Under the pieces are notes generated by a model. That model did no database searches. It saw nothing but the letters and a program-made list of their open reading frames with translations, and had not been told where the DNA came from. From Agromyces lapidis (GTDB lineage: Bacteria > Actinomycetota > Actinomycetes > Actinomycetales > Microbacteriaceae): a stretch of 64,000 nt of DNA. How positions within the stretch are numbered: the stretch's first letter is position 1; every line of letters starts with the position of its first letter. Shown here piece after piece: positions 8,275 through 16,366 of this stretch. The stretch is from contig NZ_WBIQ01000002.1 in assembly GCF_009749405.1 (NCBI RefSeq), positions 589,176-653,175 on the forward strand, read 5' to 3'. The position numbers and the translations under genes were made by a program.

Positions 8275-9510
8275 ATGGTCGAGCCGCACCCCGAACTGCA
8301 CGACGTCGCCGTGGCGATCATCCCGGCGCGCGGTGGCTCGAAAGGGCTGCCGGGCAAGAACCTCATGCGCCTCGGCGGCGTCTCCCTCGTCGGGCGCGCG
8401 GTCGCCGCGGCGCGAGCGGCGCGAACCGTCGGCACCGTGATCGTCTCGACCGACGACGAGGAGATCGCACGGGTCGCCCGCGCGGCCGGGGCGGAGGTCG
8501 TCGATCGTCCGGCCGAGCTCGCGGGGGACGCCGCCGCGTCGGAGTCGGCGCTGCTGCACGCGCTCGACGAGCTCTACGACGGGGTCGCTGCGCCGCCCGT
8601 GACCCTGTTCGTCCAGGCGACCTCGCCGTTCATCGATCCCTCCGACCTCGACGCCGCGGTCACCCGGGTCGCGAGCCACGAGGCCGACAGCGTGTTCGCG
8701 GCCGTCGAGAGTCACGCGTTCCTCTGGCGCGCCGCGGGTGACGGCGCCGTGTTCGGCGCCAACCACGATGCCGCCGTGCGCCGTCGCAGGCAGGACCGGG
8801 AGCCCGAGTACCGCGAGACCGGCGCATTCACGGCGATGCGGACGGCGGGCTTCCGCGCAGCGCGGCACCGGTTCTTCGGGCGCATCGCCCCGCAACTGGT
8901 GCCCGCGCTGCACGGCGTCGACATCGACACGGCCGCCGACCTCGTCGTCGCGAAGGCGCTCGTCGAGCTCATCGACCGTCCGGCCGGCGCCATCGACGTC
9001 GACGCGGTCGTCACCGACTTCGACGGCGTGCACACCGATGACACCGCCTGGGTCGACACCGATGGACGCGAGCTCGTGCGGGTGAGCCGCAGCGACGGCC
9101 AGGGCGTCGCCCGCCTGCGCGCCGCGCGGGTGCCGGTGCTCGTCCTGTCGGCCGAGGAGAACCCGGTCGTCGCCGCACGGGCGGCCAAGCTCCGGGTCGA
9201 GGTGATCCAGGGCGTCCGCGACAAGGGACCGGTGCTCGCCGAATGGGCGGCGGCACGCGGCATCCCGCTCGAACGCATCGCGTACCTCGGCAACGACGTC
9301 GGCGACCTGCCCGCGCTCGCCCTCGTCGGCTGGCCGGTGGCCGTGGCCGACGCCGTGCCGGTCGTGCGCGAGGCCGCGCGCGTCGTGCTCGAAGCGCGCG
9401 GCGGGGCCGGCGCGGTGCGCGAACTCGCCGAACTCGTCCTTGCGGCGCGCCCCGCCGCGCCCGCATCGAGCCCGTCACCACGAACCGAACACGAGGGAGC
9501 ACTCGCATGA
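8275..9510 (+). CDS. neuA: Acylneuraminate cytidylyltransferase fused to KdsC-like HAD phosphatase
   Basis: A 411-residue bifunctional protein. Residues about 12-235 form a CMP-nonulosonate synthetase: the nucleotide-binding IIPARGGSKGLPGKN (15-29), VSTDDEEIA (58-66) and FVQATSPF (112-119). Residues about 240-395 form a HAD domain of the KdsC/NeuA-C type, with the nucleophile motif TDFDGVHTDD (Asp248, Asp250) and the acid motif GNDVGDLPAL (339-348). The HAD part may dephosphorylate the 9-phosphate sugar made by NeuB or may serve in oligomerisation; in family members it can be active or not. The start is supported by a -10 element exactly 6 nt upstream (leaderless). Its stop overlaps the neuB start by 4 bp (ATGA). 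Confidence 0.9.
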   Translation: MVEPHPELHDVAVAIIPARGGSKGLPGKNLMRLGGVSLVGRAVAAARAARTVGTVIVSTDDEEIARVARAAGAEVVDRPAELAGDAAASESALLHALDELYDGVAAPPVTLFVQATSPFIDPSDLDAAVTRVASHEADSVFAAVESHAFLWRAAGDGAVFGANHDAAVRRRRQDREPEYRETGAFTAMRTAGFRAARHRFFGRIAPQLVPALHGVDIDTAADLVVAKALVELIDRPAGAIDVDAVVTDFDGVHTDDTAWVDTDGRELVRVSRSDGQGVARLRAARVPVLVLSAEENPVVAARAAKLRVEVIQGVRDKGPVLAEWAAARGIPLERIAYLGNDVGDLPALALVGWPVAVADAVPVVREAARVVLEARGGAGAVRELAELVLAARPAAPASSPSPRTEHEGALA

Positions 9511-10385
9511 CCGCCATCCGCATCGGCCGATCCGTGATCGGCCCGGGGCATCCCGTCTACGTGATCGGTGAGATCGGCCTCAACCACAACGGCGATGTCG
9601 AGATCGCCAAGCGCCTCATCGACGTCGCCGCCGAGTCGGGGGCGCAGGCCGTCAAGTTCCAGAAGCGCACTCCCGAGATCGCGACGCCCGAGCACATGCG
9701 GGATGTCCCGCGCGAGACGCCGTGGGGCACGATGAGCTACCTCGAGTACCGGCACCGTGTCGAGTTCGGCGAAGCCGAGTACCTCGACATCGCCTCGTAC
9801 GCGATGCGCGCGGGACTCGACTGGTTCGCCTCCCCGTGGGACGTGCCGTCGGTCGAGTTCCTCGAGCGGCTCGACGTCGCAGCGCACAAGGTCGCCTCGG
9901 CTTCGGTGACCGACCTCGCGCTCCTCGCGGCGATCGCGGCGACGGGCAAGCCGGTCATCTGCTCGACCGGGATGTCGACGCTCGAGGAGATCGACCGGGC
10001 GGTCGAGGTGCTCGGCACCGAGCGGCTCGTGCTGCTGCACGCGACCTCCAGCTACCCGATGCCGCCCGAGGAGGCGAACCTCCGCACGATCGACACGCTC
10101 AGAGGCCGCTATCCGGGAGTGCCGATCGGCTACTCGGGGCACGAGCGGGGCCTCCAGATCTCGCTCGCCGCGGTCGCGCTCGGCGCGGTCGCCGTCGAGC
10201 GGCACATCACGCTCGATCGGGCGATGTGGGGCTCTGACCAGGCGGCCTCGCTCGAGCCGACCGGCTTCGAGCACCTCGTGCGCGACATCCGGGTCATCGG
10301 CGAGGCGATGGGCGACGGCGTGAAGCGCGTGTTCCCCGGCGAGGAGGCGCCGCGAGCGAAGCTCCGCCGGGTGCCCGCGCTGTGA
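9507..10385 (+). CDS. neuB: N-acetylneuraminate/nonulosonate synthase, NeuB core
   Basis: It condenses phosphoenolpyruvate with an N-acetylhexosamine-type sugar (or its 6-phosphate) to give a nonulosonic acid. It has 292 residues. Conserved TIM-barrel elements are GEIGLNHNGD (21-30), AVKFQKR, CSTGMST and the metal/substrate segments GYSGHE and VERHITLDR. Typical bacterial NeuB proteins are about 350 residues with a C-terminal SAF (antifreeze-like) domain; here the protein ends right after the barrel (KRVFPGEEAPRAKLRRVPAL), so the SAF domain is absent. Translation is coupled on both sides: ATGA with neuA and GTGA with the next gene. No NeuC/NnaA epimerase is nearby, so the exact sugar is unknown. 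Confidence 0.9.
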   Translation: MTAIRIGRSVIGPGHPVYVIGEIGLNHNGDVEIAKRLIDVAAESGAQAVKFQKRTPEIATPEHMRDVPRETPWGTMSYLEYRHRVEFGEAEYLDIASYAMRAGLDWFASPWDVPSVEFLERLDVAAHKVASASVTDLALLAAIAATGKPVICSTGMSTLEEIDRAVEVLGTERLVLLHATSSYPMPPEEANLRTIDTLRGRYPGVPIGYSGHERGLQISLAAVALGAVAVERHITLDRAMWGSDQAASLEPTGFEHLVRDIRVIGEAMGDGVKRVFPGEEAPRAKLRRVPAL

Positions 10386-11698
10386 GCCGGGCGCGTCGAC
10401 GGCTCGTCGTCGTCGCCGACTCGGACTCGTACGTGAAGTGGGGCGCGGCGTTCGCCTCGCGCCTGCCCGCCGGGTGGGAAGCCGAGCTCGTGGTTGTGAC
10501 GACGCCGGTGCTGCCGAGCGAACGGCAGCTGTCCGCCGCGCTCGACGGCACCGGGTTCTCGAGGGGTGCGGTCCGACGGCTGAGCCTCGACGGACTCGCC
10601 GCGCGACTCGAGATCCGCAGGCCCGACGCGGTGCTGCTCGCGCTGCGCGGGCCCCTCGTGCGCGTGGTCGCGCCGATCGTCGGCGCACTGCCCGGCCGCC
10701 CGGTGATCATGAGCGGGTTCCCCGGGCTCACGATCCCCGCCGAGCCGAAGGCGATCGTCTACCGCGAGCAGGTCGACCTGATCGTGCTGCACAGCCGGCG
10801 GGAGGTGCGCGAGTTCCGCGCGAACGCGCTCGCACTCGAGGTGCCGGTCGAGTTCGGCCTCGCGACCCTGCCGTTCCTTTCGGCGCGCGATCGCGCGCTC
10901 GCGACACCGGGGGCGGATGCCACGGGCCCGTCGCCGGCGGCCACCGACGAGCCGCACGGCGGCGACCTCGTCTTCGCGGCGCAGGCGAAGGTTCCCGCGG
11001 AGCGGGAGGACCGGGTGCGGATGCTGGGCTGGCTCATCGAGGCTGCTCGGCGGCGGCCGGCTCGTCGGGTCGTCGTGAAGGTGCGCGCCCGCCGGGGGGA
11101 GGCGCAGACGCACGCCGAGGTGCACGACTACGCCGAGCTCCTCGCCGACCCCGAGGTGCAGGACGCGCTTGGCGGCCCGCCGCCGCCGAACCTGGTCGTG
11201 CTCGACGGGCCGATGTCGCGGTGTCTCGACGACGCCGCCATGCTCGTCACCGTCAGTTCGACCGCGGCGCTCGAGGCGGTCGCGGCGGGGGTGCCCGCGG
11301 TCGTCGTCGACGAGTTCGGCGTCGAGCCGAGGCTCATCAACACCGTGTTCGAGGGCAGCGGGCTCCTCGCCGGGGCCGACGCGATCACCGGGTGGGCGCC
11401 GCGGCGGCCCGATCCGGCCTGGCTCGCCGACAACTACTTCCACGGCGGGGCGGTCGACGACTGGGCCGACCGGCTCGATGAACTCCTGCTCCTCCGGGCG
11501 GCCGGCGCGCTGCCGTTCCGGAAGCGTCGCCACAATCTTGCCGGGGGAGCGCTGCGGCGGGCGTTCGAGCGCAAGCGCATGCTCGGGCACTTCGACCGCT
11601 CGTTCACGGGTGCCGTCTCGATGCTGGTCGCCCGCCCGGTGCGCTGGGTCGTGCGTCGCGTGCGTCGTGTGCGCGCCTCGCGTCGGTTATTCGCCTGA
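10382..11698 (+). CDS. Putative nonulosonate-linked glycosyltransferase-like protein (DUF6716/polysialyltransferase-like)
   Basis: A 438-residue protein with two Rossmann-like halves. The first starts at RRLVVVADSDSYVKWGAAFA and the second contains DLVFAAQAKVPAERE and LVTVSSTAALEAVAAGVP, a layout like GT-B sugar transferases and the CMP-sialic-acid-dependent poly/oligo-transferase group. The C-terminus is strongly basic ([18 protein letters not shown]) and may hold the protein at the membrane. GTG 10382 overlaps the neuB stop (GTGA), so the gene is the third member of the nonulosonate operon and the natural candidate to transfer the CMP-activated sugar to a surface acceptor. The family assignment is from the residue pattern only. 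The last 12 bp overlap the convergent gene. Confidence 0.65.
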   Translation: MSRARRRLVVVADSDSYVKWGAAFASRLPAGWEAELVVVTTPVLPSERQLSAALDGTGFSRGAVRRLSLDGLAARLEIRRPDAVLLALRGPLVRVVAPIVGALPGRPVIMSGFPGLTIPAEPKAIVYREQVDLIVLHSRREVREFRANALALEVPVEFGLATLPFLSARDRALATPGADATGPSPAATDEPHGGDLVFAAQAKVPAEREDRVRMLGWLIEAARRRPARRVVVKVRARRGEAQTHAEVHDYAELLADPEVQDALGGPPPPNLVVLDGPMSRCLDDAAMLVTVSSTAALEAVAAGVPAVVVDEFGVEPRLINTVFEGSGLLAGADAITGWAPRRPDPAWLADNYFHGGAVDDWADRLDELLLLRAAGALPFRKRRHNLAGGALRRAFERKRMLGHFDRSFTGAVSMLVARPVRWVVRRVRRVRASRRLFA

Positions 11699-12223
11699 GG
11701 CGGTGTGCTCCTCGACGTGCGCGAGGTAGGCGGCGGCGTTGCGGCGGATGCCGTCGCGCTCCGCATCGGAGAGTTCGCGGCGCACCTTCGCGGGGACGCC
11801 CGCGACGAGCGAGCCCGGAGGCACGACCGTGCCCTCGAGCACGACCGCACCCGCGGCGACGAGCGAGCCCTCTCCGATGACGGCGCCGTTGAGCACCGTG
11901 GCCGACATGCCGATGAGGCAGTCGTCCTCGACGGTGCAGCCGTGCAGCACGGCGCCGTGACCGACCGAGACGCCCCGTCCCACCGTGAGCGGGTACCCGG
12001 CGTCGACGTGGCACACGACCGTGTCCTGCAGGTTCGAGTCGGCGCCGAGCACGATCGGCTCGGCCTCGGCGCGGAGCACCGCGTTGTACCAGACGCTCGA
12101 GCCCTCCTCGAGGTGCACGTCGCCGACGATCACCGCGCCGGGCGCGACGAACGCCGAGTCGGCGATCACGGGGGCCGGGATGCCGGCGAGGGAGATGATG
12201 CGGGCTGAGGGGTCTGCGGCCAT
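11687..12223 (-). CDS. Gamma-class carbonic anhydrase family protein
   Basis: A 178-residue left-handed beta-helix protein built from hexapeptide repeats (SAFVAPGAVIVGDVHLEEGSSVW onward). The zinc-type histidines of the gamma-carbonic anhydrase group are visible in VVCHVD and GHGAVLHGC. Proteins of this size are usually annotated as YrdA/PaaY-like; whether they hydrate CO2 is often unproven. It starts 9 bp after the stop of the APC transporter gene, so the two form an operon. Its 3' end overlaps the convergent glycosyltransferase gene by 12 bp, leaving no room for a terminator between them. Confidence 0.88.
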   Translation of the reverse strand: MAADPSARIISLAGIPAPVIADSAFVAPGAVIVGDVHLEEGSSVWYNAVLRAEAEPIVLGADSNLQDTVVCHVDAGYPLTVGRGVSVGHGAVLHGCTVEDDCLIGMSATVLNGAVIGEGSLVAAGAVVLEGTVVPPGSLVAGVPAKVRRELSDAERDGIRRNAAAYLAHVEEHTASGE

Positions 12224-12232
12224 GTCTCGAGC

Positions 12233-13480
12233 CTATCGACGGCGGCGGGCGATCGTGATGAGCCGCCAGCAGACGCCGAGGGCGACGACCACGAGACCGG
12301 CGATGATCGAGACCGGCGGAAGCGTGGCGACGAGTACGAGGCATCCGATCGCCCCGGCCGCAGAGAGCGCTCGGGGAACCCGGCGCTCGCCGGCCGGCTG
12401 CGTGAGTGCGGCGAGGTTCGCGACGAGGTAGTAGCCGAGTACGCCGAACGACGAGAATCCGATGGCCTCGCGGAGGTCGACGGTGAGCACGAGCGCGACG
12501 ATCGCCACGGCCACGACGATCTCGGCGACGTGCGGAACGCGCGTGCGAGGGTGCACCGCGGCGAGGGGGTGCGGCAGCTCGCCGTCGCGCGCCATGGCGA
12601 GGGCGGTGCGACCGATTCCGGCGAGGAGGGCGAGCAGCGCGCCGAGCGCCGCGACGGCCGCGGCCAGCCGGACGAGCGGTGCCGCGGCGGGCCACCCCGC
12701 GGTCTCGACGAGATCGACGAGCGGGGCGGTCGAGCCGGCGAGCGCCGGGGCGCCGAGCGTCGCGAGCAGCACGAGCGCGACGAGCGCGTAGAGCGCGAGC
12801 GCGCAGGCGAAGGCGATCCAGATCGCCTTCGGGATGGTGCGTGCGGGGTCGCGCACCTCTTCGCCGAGGGTCGCGATGCGGGCGTAGCCCGCGAAGGCGA
12901 AGAACAGGAGGCCCGCCGACTGCAGGACGCCGGTCCATCCCGAGTCGAGGAGTCCGTCGAGTGGGATGCCGCGTTGCACCAGCGCGCCGCTGCCGGCGGC
13001 GATGACGAGCAGCAGCACGAGCACGACGAAGCCCACGATGATCGCCGCGGCCCTGGCCGTTCGGGTGATGCCGCGGAGGTTCACCGCGGCCAGGGCGATG
13101 ACCGCGGCCGCGGCGAGCGGTCGCTGCCACTCGCTCGGTGCGAGATAGGCGGCGAAGGTCATCGCCATGGCGGCGCAGCTCGCGGTCTTCCCGATCACGA
13201 AGCCCCATCCGGCGAGGAAGCCGGGCCATGCGCCGAGCCGTTCGCGGCCGTAGCGGTAGGCCCCTCCCGACTCGGGGTACCGTGCCGCGAGCTGGGCGGT
13301 CGAACTCGCATTGGCGAACGCGACGAACCCGGCGATCGCGAGTCCGATGACGAGACCGCCGCCCGCGGCCGCCGCGGCCGGGGCGAACACGGTGAAGACG
13401 CCCGCCCCGATCATCGCGGCGAGCCCGATCACGACGGCGTCGCGCACGCCGAGGCGTCTGGCGAGTGAGGGTGGCGTCAC
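12233..13480 (-). CDS. APC-family amino acid permease
   Basis: A 415-residue multi-helix transporter. The APC signature opens the protein: SLARRLGVRDAVVIGLAAMIGAGVF in helix 1, with the unwound GAG segment that binds substrate backbone, then YPESGGAYRYGRERLG and GFVAFANASS. About 12 hydrophobic segments follow. GTG 13480 was chosen because only a short hydrophilic stretch should precede helix 1, whereas longer in-frame starts would run across the divergent YbaK promoter and start. The substrate is unknown. It is co-directional with the gamma-carbonic anhydrase gene. Confidence 0.9.
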   Translation of the reverse strand: MTPPSLARRLGVRDAVVIGLAAMIGAGVFTVFAPAAAAAGGGLVIGLAIAGFVAFANASSTAQLAARYPESGGAYRYGRERLGAWPGFLAGWGFVIGKTASCAAMAMTFAAYLAPSEWQRPLAAAAVIALAAVNLRGITRTARAAAIIVGFVVLVLLLVIAAGSGALVQRGIPLDGLLDSGWTGVLQSAGLLFFAFAGYARIATLGEEVRDPARTIPKAIWIAFACALALYALVALVLLATLGAPALAGSTAPLVDLVETAGWPAAAPLVRLAAAVAALGALLALLAGIGRTALAMARDGELPHPLAAVHPRTRVPHVAEIVVAVAIVALVLTVDLREAIGFSSFGVLGYYLVANLAALTQPAGERRVPRALSAAGAIGCLVLVATLPPVSIIAGLVVVALGVCWRLITIARRRR

Positions 13481-13523
13481 GGGCCGAACTCTACGCCAAG
13501 CAGGTGTCGCGCCGGTGCCGCCG

Positions 13524-13529
13524 TAGGAT
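13524..13529 (+). promoter_or_regulatory. -10 element for leaderless ybaK-like gene
   Basis: TAGGAT ends exactly 6 nt before the ATG at 13536. No ribosome-binding site is present, so the transcript is likely leaderless. Confidence 0.6.
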
Positions 13530-13535
13530 CGGTGC

Positions 13536-14036
13536 ATGAGTTCGCCGATGCCCTCGTCCCCGCCGTCGCATCCCGCGGTCGAACGCGTCGTCGCGTCACT
13601 CTCGGCCCATGGCTTGGAGCCCGAGATCGTGTGGTTCGACGACGCCGTGACGACGGCGCCGCTCGCAGCCGCCGCGCTCGGCGTCGAGGTCGGCCAGATC
13701 GCGAACTCGCTCGTCTTCACGCTCGACGGCGAGCCGCTGCTCGTGCTCACCTCCGGTGCTCATCGTGTCGACACCGAGTGGCTCGGGGCCGAGCTGGGCG
13801 GAACGATCGGACGCGCCTCGAAGGAGCTCGTGAAGGACGCGACCGGTCAGGTCATCGGCGGAGTGGCGCCGCTCGGACACCCGGCACCCGTGCGCACGAT
13901 CGTCGACACCGAGCTCGCCGGTCACCCCGTCGTCTGGGCCGCCGCGGGCCACGCCAAGACCGTCTTCCCGACGACCTTCGACGAGCTCGTCCGCATCACC
14001 GGCGGCACCCCGCGCCCCGTCGAGCCCACCGGCTGA
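13536..14036 (+). CDS. YbaK/EbsC-family (prolyl-tRNA editing-like) protein
   Basis: A 166-residue protein of the YbaK/ProX deacylase superfamily, whose members hydrolyse misacylated tRNAs such as Cys-tRNA(Pro). Family features include the early conserved residues of the aminoacyl pocket (TTAPLAAAALGVEVGQIANSL), LVLTSGAHRVD, the lysine-bearing KELVKDATGQVIGGVAPLGHP and AGHAKTVFPTTFDELVRITGG. The size is typical. It is transcribed alone from a leaderless promoter, divergent from the APC transporter gene with 55 bp between the starts. Confidence 0.92.
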   Translation: MSSPMPSSPPSHPAVERVVASLSAHGLEPEIVWFDDAVTTAPLAAAALGVEVGQIANSLVFTLDGEPLLVLTSGAHRVDTEWLGAELGGTIGRASKELVKDATGQVIGGVAPLGHPAPVRTIVDTELAGHPVVWAAAGHAKTVFPTTFDELVRITGGTPRPVEPTG

Positions 14037-14568
14037 ACAGTTCGTCTGGGCCCGTGCGACTCGCCTCCGCGCCGTAGCGGTCGACGGCGCGCCCGATTCA
14101 TCGGCGCTCTGGGTCGGTCGGTCGTCGGGACTACGTCACTGATATGCACCTGGTATCTGCTCGCCAGACCTTGGCCCCACCCCACTACGTCACTGATACG
14201 CGTGTGGCATCGCGGGGCGCGGACCTCAGCCCCCGATACCCCAGGCATATCAGTGACGTAGTCGGGGTTGGTGCGCGTCCGCTGATACCCGAGGCATATC
14301 AGTGACGTAGTCGGGGTTGGTGCGCGTCCGCTGATACCCGAGGCATATCAGTGACGTAGTCCGGTACGGTCGGGGCGCCGAGGCGGAGGCGAGGCGACCT
14401 CGATGTGCACGGGCTTCGTCGTGAGCGCGAGCATCTTCCGAGTGCTCCTCCACAACGCGCCGCTCGATGCTCTCGACACATTCGAGCCGTTTCGGCGCGT
14501 TCCGGGGCCCGACCCACCGAGGCTGGGGAGCGGGATGGCGACGAGACGGCGTGAGGCGGGAGCAGCAG
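14037..14568. other. Gene-free region containing the 14.1-14.4 kb repeat array
   Basis: 532 bp without a convincing gene. 14130-14360 is the repeat array described separately. In 14037-14129 and 14361-14568 I found no recognisable feature other than a purine-rich GCGGGAG before the next start. Open frames here on both strands have no family motifs, and the minus-strand frame simply translates the repeats. Confidence 0.7.
14130..14360. repeat. Five copies of an 18-bp motif: two direct, three inverted on a 49-bp tandem
   Basis: ACTACGTCACTGATATGC occurs at 14130-14147 and with one change at 14184-14201. Its exact reverse complement occurs at 14245-14262, 14294-14311 and 14343-14360, spaced exactly 49 bp, because two identical 49-bp units stand in tandem (14245-14342). 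Each tandem unit also carries a near-palindrome, TGATACCCGAGGCATATCA. The two forward and three reverse copies could fold into large cruciform or hairpin structures. No cas-like or integrase-like gene adjoins. Confidence 0.95.
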
Positions 14569-15171
14569 GTGACAGTCGGGGAAGACCAGGAGCCGGGCGT
14601 CGCGCAGGTGCTCGATGTGCCGCGGTTCGTCATGCGAGTCCGCCGGCTCGGCGATCTGAGCCAACGCGACCTGGCCCGCCTCGCCGGGATCAGTCAGCCG
14701 CAGATCGCTCGAATCGAAGGATCCCTCCGTGGGCTCGACGTCCGCACGCTCGAACGCATCCTCGGCCTTGCGGGACTTCGTCTTGCGGTCGTCGACGAAG
14801 ACGGAGCCGAGGTCTTCCCGGTCTCCGACGACGTGATCCGTGACAATGCGGGTCGGCGAATGCCGGTCCACCTCGACGTTCGGGTGCCGACCGACCGGCC
14901 GCGCAGACTGCTCACCGACACCCGCTACGATCGCCCCGAACCGCAGGGTTGGTATCACCACCGGGCCGAACGCGACGCACGCCGCCGGCGGCTCGCGACG
15001 ACGTCCCGCGTCGATCAGCCGACACGTTCCGACGCCGAGTCAGCGCGACGTGAACGGCGACGATCGACGGCGAGTCGGAGACGCCTCGAACTCGACGACT
15101 GCGGGTGCCTCGACGAGTGCTGGGAGACGCGCGGCTGCGCGAGCGGGTGCTCGTGCCGGTGCGGCGGCTGA
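14569..15171 (+). CDS. HTH (XRE-type) DNA-binding protein with Arg- and Cys-rich tail
   Basis: A 200-residue protein from GTG 14569 (GCGGGAG upstream); earlier in-frame starts are possible but add only Arg/Gly-rich sequence. Residues about 25-75 form a classical five-helix HTH: GDLSQRDLARLAGISQPQIA then RIEGSLRGLDVRTLERIL. This is followed by VVDEDGAEV, VRDNAGRRMPVHLDV and WYHHRAERDARRRR, an arrangement seen in actinobacterial HTH proteins of unknown role. The last roughly 40 residues are unusual: arginine-rich, then cysteine-rich (DDCGCLDECWE, CASGCSCRCGG). That tail could be a metal site or simply unconserved extension. It borders the repeat array on its left. Confidence 0.7.
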   Translation: MTVGEDQEPGVAQVLDVPRFVMRVRRLGDLSQRDLARLAGISQPQIARIEGSLRGLDVRTLERILGLAGLRLAVVDEDGAEVFPVSDDVIRDNAGRRMPVHLDVRVPTDRPRRLLTDTRYDRPEPQGWYHHRAERDARRRRLATTSRVDQPTRSDAESARRERRRSTASRRRLELDDCGCLDECWETRGCASGCSCRCGG

Positions 15172-15184
15172 GATCCGGTGCGGC

Positions 15185-16366
15185 TCAGACGTCGCGGCGG
15201 GTGCCCTGCGAGGCGCGCACGGTGAAGATCGAGGGTTCGCGGTAGCCGCGCTCCGCGAAGGCCGCGGCGACCTCGCGCGTCACGATCGGCACGAGCGCGT
15301 CGATCATGAGCGCGATCGCCGAACCGCCGAATCCGCCGCCCGTCATGCGGGCGCCGATCGCACCGTTCGCCTGCGCGGTGGCGACGGCGAGGTCGAGCTC
15401 GGGCACGGAGATCTCGAAGTCGTCGCGCATCGAGACGTGCGACGCATCCAGGAAGGGGCCGATCGCGCCCGGACCCTGCTCGTGCAGGGTGCGCACGGTG
15501 TCGAGCACCCGCTGGTTCTCGGTCACGACGTGCCGCACGCGACGGAAGGTCTCGTCGTCGAGCAGCTCGGCTGCTCGGGCCAGATCGCCCTCGTGCAGCT
15601 CGCGCAGCGACTCCACGCCGAGGGCTGCGGCACCCGCCTCGCACGACGTGCGGCGCGCCGCGTACCCGCCGGTGGCGTGCGCGTGCGAGACCCGGGTGTC
15701 GATGACGAGGAGGCTGAGGCCCGCAGCGGCGAAGCCGAGCGGGATCACCTCGGCGTCGAGGCTGCGGCAGTCGAGGAACACCCCCGCGTCGGCCTCGCCG
15801 AGCAGCGACGCCGACTGGTCCATGATGCCGGTCGGCGCGCCGACCACCCGGTTCTCGGCGAGCTGGCCGACCTTCGCGAGCGTGGGGCGGTCGAGGCCGA
15901 GGCCCCAGTGCTCGTCGAGCGCGAGCGCGACCGCGCACTCGATCGCCGCCGACGACGACAGGCCGGCGCCGACGGGCACGTCCGACGCGAGGTACAGGTC
16001 GACCCCGCGCACGGACGAGAGGTCGGCGCCGTACTCGCCGAGCGCCCACGCAACACCGAGGGGGTACGCCGACCACCCGTCGACCGACTCGGGCGTGAGC
16101 AGGTCGAGGTCGATCTCGACCACGTCGGGCGCGAAGCTCGTCGCGACGCGGAGCATCCGGTCGTCGCGGTCGCCGAGCGCGACCGCCGTGCGCTGCTCGA
16201 TCGCGAAGGGGAACACGAAACCATCGTTGTAGTCCGTGTGCTCGCCGATGAGGTTCACCCGGCCGGGCGACGACCAGACGCCTGCGGGGCGGCGCCCGAA
16301 CCACTCGGCGAAGCCGTGCTGCGCCTGCGCCACCGGGTCGATCGATCCCGTCGTCGTCTCGCTCAT
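15185..16366 (-). CDS. galK: Galactokinase
   Basis: It phosphorylates alpha-D-galactose with ATP (Leloir pathway). The 393 residues are normal for GalK. GHMP-kinase motifs: sugar-binding SPGRVNLIGEHTDYNDGF near the N-terminus, the ATP loop VPVGAGLSSSAAIE, the catalytic Asp region PTGIMDQSASL, and the C-terminal GARMTGGGFGGSAI. ATG 16366 overlaps the stop of galT (ATGA), so galT-galK is translationally coupled and read from the promoter at 17.55 kb. The 3' end faces the HTH gene across 13 bp. Confidence 0.97.
   Translation of the reverse strand: MSETTTGSIDPVAQAQHGFAEWFGRRPAGVWSSPGRVNLIGEHTDYNDGFVFPFAIEQRTAVALGDRDDRMLRVATSFAPDVVEIDLDLLTPESVDGWSAYPLGVAWALGEYGADLSSVRGVDLYLASDVPVGAGLSSSAAIECAVALALDEHWGLGLDRPTLAKVGQLAENRVVGAPTGIMDQSASLLGEADAGVFLDCRSLDAEVIPLGFAAAGLSLLVIDTRVSHAHATGGYAARRTSCEAGAAALGVESLRELHEGDLARAAELLDDETFRRVRHVVTENQRVLDTVRTLHEQGPGAIGPFLDASHVSMRDDFEISVPELDLAVATAQANGAIGARMTGGGFGGSAIALMIDALVPIVTREVAAAFAERGYREPSIFTVRASQGTRRDV

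Noticed and set aside
14245..14360. CRISPR array
   Set aside because: The 49-bp units are identical including the would-be spacers, only two full units exist, and no cas gene is present.
14299..14961. Minus-strand gene overlapping the HTH gene
   Set aside because: It includes a literal translation of the 49-bp repeats and shows no family motif; the plus-strand HTH is clear.
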